DNA from: Orthonyx spaldingii
Lineage: Eukaryota; Chordata; Aves; Passeriformes; Orthonychidae
Direction of reading: 5' to 3'
Length of the DNA: 64,000 bases
NCBI GenBank assembly: GCA_013397795.1
Contig: VZTJ01002462.1
Coordinates: 62,001 to 126,000 of the forward strand
Numbering within the stretch: the first letter of the stretch is position 1; the number at the start of each line of letters is the position of its first letter. The notes beneath the pieces were generated by a model, which saw nothing but the letters and a program-made list of their open reading frames with translations, searched no databases and had not been told where the DNA came from. The position numbers and the translations under genes are program-made. This document shows positions 58,906 to 64,000 of this stretch, one piece after another.

Positions 58906-61900
58906 GAATAGGGAGGAAACTCTTCCTTTAAGCTTCCACTCAGACCAACTGACCACTAAACAATTGCATCTGTAAAATGAAACATTTCTGGATTGAACAG
59001 GGAGGTGGAATACTTGAAATATTTTGACAAAACAGTTTAAATAAATTATTTCTGACTCTTGGTTTTTGCAGAAGGAAGTGGCAGCTTTGAGGGTGGACTG
59101 CCATTAACCAATTTTCATGCTGGTTTTTGATGACTAGTTTTCACAGAGTAACAGGAAATTTTCCCCTTGTTTCTTAGGTCAGTTGAGGCCCCTTCCCTTC
59201 CTCACATCTCAAATTAAGAAAAAAAAGTTTAAGTCATTGAAGGTGAAAAAGGCTTCCTGCCACTTTCTGTTTTCACTCTCTCGCAAGTTCTCCATCAAAC
59301 CAGAGAAGGTGAAAAGCCTGGCTTTTCTCTTTTATAATATTTTAATTTACTTGCCTCAAAATATAGACTGTGGGAAAAGAGTTATGGGGAAATAATTAAA
59401 TAGAATTGAGTCCTTTCTGATGTTTTCAAGGTTCACGAGGTGCTACTACAGGTGACTGGGAAGAGTCTCAGAAATCCATTTGAGAGCAGCTGTGGATCTT
59501 TATGCAACAATGTCTTTGAAAGTCACATGAGAAAAAGGGCATCTTGATGTCATGGCCGTGAATTTAGCAAGGTGTGTGTTTAGGAGGTCATTTCTCTATC
59601 CCTTTTTAATTATCAGTGACAAATAACTCCTGTAGGAATGGCCCTGTGCAGTTCAATCAGGATGTTACATTCCCATGCAGATGTAGGGTTTGGGGGATGT
59701 GGAAATGAGGACACAGCTGTGGGTGAACATGGGGTTGGATGCTCACCAAGCAGATTGGAAAGATGAGTAATACAGCACGAAAAAATGAATTCGACCTTGG
59801 GAGGGACCAAGGGAAGCTTTCCAGGGAGGGTGTTTGGACACATCTATAACCAGATAGAAACATGTGTCATCCAAATTTTGGTGATGTGCAAAACAGGTGT
59901 GAAGTGAGCTGCCTCCTACCCACAGCTCAGGTTAGCTCTGGAATGTGGCAGGAGCTGTTCCTGATATCCTGGTTTCTAACAAACATAAAAACTGTAATTA
60001 TGAAAAAGATCAAGTTGTTATTTCAGGTGGGTGGGGTAGGTGCGATTTCTTCTCTATAATTCACACTTCCAGTAATATTTGTTCCCCATTTTGTATAACT
60101 CAGTGAAGGGAATAACAAAATAAATTAAATAAGCTGGTATGAAATGGTCTCTTGTTCTTGCCTTTGCAGCAGCAGTGCTGTGCTCCAGGGAAACTCCTGG
60201 AGACAGAGGGAGCTGGGGGGAAAAAGGTACATTTAGGGTTTATAGCTGAACATGACATAACACAGCTCCTCTGAGTGACAGAGGGGAATAATGACGACCT
60301 GATACTTCTCTCATCAGCAGTAAACTGTTAATAACACAGTAAAGGATTGGGGCATTCTGGATGAGTTGGAAGATAACTACAGGGAAGAGGTTTTTATTCA
60401 TTTCAGTTGCAGTTAACCTATATAAGGAGGTTGGCACAACCTGTTGTGGTGACTACTGTCACATGAAGTGTGTAAATAAAATGTATAAATAAAGCAGCCC
60501 ACTCTCTAATTCAAGGATCGTGTCCCGAATGTGGAAGGAGATTTTTGTATTGCAAACAAAGCTGGTGTAAATCAGCTCATGCTTCCTCTCCCTAACATCT
60601 ATAGAGTTGGCTGATTTTATCAAAGGAGTATTCAGACCATTAATGCCAGTTGTAAAAAGACAACTTGGAAAAAACCCCCTAAAATTCCTCATAAATAGTG
60701 TTTTAATTTCTAAAATATATTGAGATAATTCTAAAATAAATGGGGTTTGTAGTGACCTCGGGAGGGTCCAACCAAGCTGTTCCAGCCAAGGACTGAGATC
60801 CAAGATAACAGCTTGGATTAAGGAGGATCTGGTATCCACTAAACATTTCTTCTTCCCAAGGCACCATATAACCTTCCCTAAAGATCACAAACATCATCTG
60901 GCTTAGGTAGGATGCTCAGTTCATTTCTGATTGGTGCTGGGAAAATGCTGATTTAGAACATATTAAAAAAAAAAAAAAATACAGTGTTGGCCTAGAAATT
61001 GTGCATCTGTGCATTTTATGAATGCATTTGTCATTCAGCAAATACATTCTGTCCTTTGGCAGATCAATATTTGAATTACTGTGGAATAAAGTGAGGTGCA
61101 GTTTGGTGGGGTTCTTTTATCATTTGTTTGCTTGGGGTTTTTTTGGTTTGTTGGTTTTGGTTTTTTTTTTCCCCTTGGTGTTTTGTAGGTGGTTTCATTT
61201 TCTCTATAGGCTAAATCAAAATTGTAGATAATTGATGAAGTTTTCTCACTGGAAGACCAAGTACAACAGACTGTGACAAAGGGAACAGAGATACCAGCTG
61301 GACATTCAGCAAACATGTCCCGAGGGCTGTGCTTGGAATCCCAGCTTTACCTGAAGCACCAGGACTCAGATTAACAGGACTGGTAATTCCTAATGCACTG
61401 CGTTAGTCAAAGTATCATTGCCTCGTGGAGGAGAACAGTGAAAACCTGCTGGCTCCTTCAGAGGGTGCTTTAGGAAGCCAGACGACCTTTTTTTTACCTT
61501 CTTCCAATACAGAAAGGAAAAATATTATGTTTTGCTGTGGCACAAATGTATTGGGCATTTTATCTAAGCCATATGAGAGTCCTGGTCCAAGGGATCTTTG
61601 TACCTGGGCTTGCACCCTAAATTCCTGAGCTGAAGAACTGGAAAGGTTTAGATGTCACATGAATGTTAAATAAAACAGTTTTTGAACTGTTCAAAAATAG
61701 GAGAAAAATATGTTGCCCTCCTTCCTTAATGCTGGACCTCTTCTTTCCCTAGGAAGGAAACACTATTAGCTTCTATTTTTTGTTCTGTTTATTTTCCAAG
61801 CAACCTTCAGCAGACTTTTTTTTTTTGGTCTGTTTTATTATCTTATGCAAGCTATCATTCAAATGAAAAATCTCATTCAGATTTTTAGCCTGATAGCTCC

Positions 61901-63784
61901 GTATTTTTTGACATCTGTAATATCTTTGCCTGAAATAAACATGAGCAACTGTGTTTTTCCCTTTAAAATGGAAATAATACTCAACTAGAAAGGGCTTGTG
62001 GTAGCTGGCTCAGTCTTAGCAAGAATGTATTTCATGAAAAGGCACTTGTGTAACAAGATGTTTAAGAACAGCTTTATAATTACACATGATTATTACTAAA
62101 TCTGGCTTCAAAATTACATTTATGGTAAACCCCAGTGTTCTACATTAATTCTAAATCAATTCTGCTGCCAGTTAGGGTGTTCAAAAAGGTGGGGCTTTCA
62201 CAGGAAAGCCCTGTAGAGGAGTAGAAGCAATGTAAGAAAGAAAGTGGGAAAGAAAGCAAGACTCCAGTTTGTATTTCACAAAGCCCCAGTGTTTGCTCCT
62301 CTGCTGTTCCTCAGCTCCCATCTCAGTCCCAAATCCATAGGAAAGGGAAGCTGAATGCCTCACCACCACCCTTCCAGCCCCCTTGTTGCCACCATAATGT
62401 TGAATTTTATCTGCTCTGCTAAGGAGCTTTAGGCTGCCTCTGGATTTGTTAGACTTGAGTTTAATCCCCATTGAGCCAAACAGCTTCGAGCACTCTCGTT
62501 CATTGTGGGAACCTGAGATATATTTCTGCCAAGGGGAAAGGCAGCAGAGGAATTTGTATGCACTGAAATTTTATGGATTTTTATGTCATTTTTTCTGTGT
62601 TTTCATGTTTGTTTTTCTTTTTCCAGCTAATTAGAAAGAAGAAGAATGTTTGAAGGGGAAAAGCCTTCAACATGTTCTTCAAAAGGTATTTTATCACAGA
62701 GAAACATGGCTTAGCTACTTTGAAAACTACACATTGTCAAATTTCCCAAAGAGTCTGAGAAGGAAAACACATATATCAGCAGATTTTTCTAAATTAACAG
62801 TTCTATGCTTTATGCAAAAATGTATGTAAAGATTCTGAAAGGTGAGAAAAATCATATCAAAGCAGCATTCCCTCCCAGATCATAAAAAATACAAATTCTC
62901 AGGAAAAATAGATCAAATTACTGAATTTCAATAAATTTAATAATTGGCATCAGCTGAAGACAAGGAAGTTAAGAATGCTTATTCAATAATATTTCCTGAT
63001 AAGTTTCCTATAAGTTCTTGATAATATATGATTACTATGTTATGCCATCTTCTGTATTTATCTGTCTTTACTAGATAGAACATGCACTGGAATTGCAAAA
63101 CGTTATATAAAATAAAATAAAAGATCAGATCTAAAGGAAGAAAACTGTGCTGGTTTAAGGACAAACTTCCAAATCAAAATTTATCCTTTCACTTCATTAT
63201 TATGTATGTATATAATACTTGGATGATATTTTAACATTCAGAAAGATAGGAAATGTTTGATTTTTTTCATTTTGCAGCTAAACACTTGCATTAATCTGTA
63301 TTACTTACTGTACGTTCCTAAATGAGCAGTTTAGGATGATCAAAGCAGTCCATATGGCTGACCAGATCCGGCCATCAGCTCCACCAGAGCAGCTTTGCTG
63401 AAGCACATGGAATTAGCTGAGATTTACACAAGTATAACAGAATCAATTAACTCAGACCCCAGTTTTCAGATAGCTAATTGCAGATATATATGCAGCGATA
63501 AAAAATGTTAATTATTGTGGAAAAATGTACTGCAGAGAAATGGTTTCTTCTTTCATTCATTATTTTTATTTCCTTCGAGATCATTCCCTGGACTTTCTTT
63601 ACCTTAATTACAGCTTTTCAAGGCTGGTGCAGTCAGCTTTAGAATTTATGTTTATCTATTCCAGTCTACTTATGTAGCATAATATTACACTTACACATTG
63701 AAATTTAGGGAACTCTGCTCTCACTGAGGTTATTTTACTTCCTGACACAAAATCTCCCTACAGTGGGGTTTGGCTTTGTTGGGC
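58906..63784. other. AT-rich non-coding stretch
   Basis: No gene recognised in nearly 5 kb. Contains poly-A at about 60965-60979, a G/T-rich tract at 61127-61185 and a T-run at about 61818. A 126-codon minus frame (60459-60839) and a 96-codon minus frame (62181-62471) have no known motif. At 63146, TGTGCTGGTTTAA resembles the start of some avian LTRs, but the sequence after it does not continue as one. Confidence 0.5.
61127..61185 (+). repeat. G/T-rich low-complexity tract
   Basis: T-rich runs with GG/GGGG spacers, similar in style to 16800-16859. The 69-codon frame here is just Phe/Leu/Val/Gly codons from this composition. Confidence 0.65.
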
Positions 63785-63861
63785 TTTTTTTTTTTTTTTT
63801 TTTAAATTTGCTTTTAAAGATATATGGTCTCTATAGAAAAACAAATTTAAAAAAAAAAAAA
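63785..63861. repeat. Poly-T/poly-A inverted repeat, 20-bp arms
   Basis: Nineteen T followed by AAATTTG (63785-63810) faces CAAATTT followed by thirteen A (63842-63861). The arms 63791-63810 and 63842-63861 are exact reverse complements over 20 bases, with a 31-base spacer. It would form a long A:T hairpin. Confidence 0.85.
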
Positions 63862-63881
63862 GAAGAAGAGTTTGGGAAAAA

Positions 63882-63917
63882 ATCCAACTTCTGGGCCTGC
63901 ACAGGACACCCCATAGG
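63882..63917 (-). mobile_element. Short CR1 remnant
   Basis: 'atccaacttctgggcctgca' followed by 'caggacaccccatag' resembles the reverse-oriented CR1 block that usually reads 'tccaactcctggccctgcac' and 'aggacacccca'. Only about 36 bases are clear, and the element may continue, degraded, towards the window end. Confidence 0.55.
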
Positions 63918-64000
63918 GTGATCTTAGGATCACAGGTCTTCAGAGGAATCCCAGTATCCAAAGAGGTATCCCCACCCCTAATTTCTGAAGAACAGTACCC

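Noticed and set aside
58393..58956. 187-codon minus-strand open frame
   Set aside because: It crosses the boundary between the nested LTR and the CR1. A frame spanning two unrelated mobile elements cannot be an evolved gene without further evidence.
63146..63180. Start of an avian LTR (TGTGCTGGTTTAA)
   Set aside because: Only about 13 bases look right; the following sequence is plain AT-rich DNA and no end or target duplication was found.
1..64000. CRISPR array, operons, rRNA or tRNA genes
   Set aside because: No regularly spaced identical repeats, no ribosome-binding-site/ORF clusters and no RNA-gene signatures were seen. The composition and CR1 content identify avian nuclear DNA.

Overview
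This window looks like AT-rich, non-coding DNA from a bird nuclear genome, most likely a passerine-type bird, although the species is inference. The main evidence is the repeat content. There are about two dozen 5'-truncated CR1 LINE fragments, many ending in the avian CR1 3' tail (variants of ATTCTATGATTCTAT), plus several endogenous-retrovirus LTRs. I see no mammalian-type SINEs or L1, and no bacterial gene organisation. I found no protein-coding exon I can defend, and no rRNA, tRNA or CRISPR array. Several of the longer open frames lie in GC-rich, stop-poor CR1 3' regions, and the others look like chance.

Layout. 1-12.7 kb is almost repeat-free AT-rich sequence with one GC-rich island near 7.6-8.0 kb. 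12.7-28 kb is a mixed zone: short CR1 pieces, a possible LTR end at 13365, two CR1 copies at 14.5-15.5 kb, a degenerate ~155-bp tandem duplication, and a complete solo LTR at 24556-24979. 30-44 kb carries further CR1 copies on both strands, including a closely similar inverted pair (32.7 and 40.2 kb) and a 576-bp copy at 34.9 kb. 44-53.5 kb contains two single-N assembly joins, each flanked by near-identical direct duplications (173/211 bp and 458/459 bp) that are most simply assembly artefacts. 56-59 kb holds a second solo LTR of the same family as the one at 24.5 kb, and a 609-bp solo LTR inserted inside a CR1 with a 6-bp target-site duplication. 59-64 kb is again mostly unique AT-rich DNA, ending in a poly-T/poly-A inverted repeat and a small CR1 remnant.

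No genes act together here. What can be read is transposon history: at least four CR1 sequence groups; two LTR insertions with 4-bp target duplications and a 7-bp TGATGCC/GGCATCA terminal inverted repeat; and one different LTR with a 6-bp duplication that landed in an already resident CR1. Possible regulatory sequence (an 18-bp palindrome of homeodomain-type half-sites, and a pair of convergent octamers) is noted at low confidence. I found no evidence for a novel multi-gene system.
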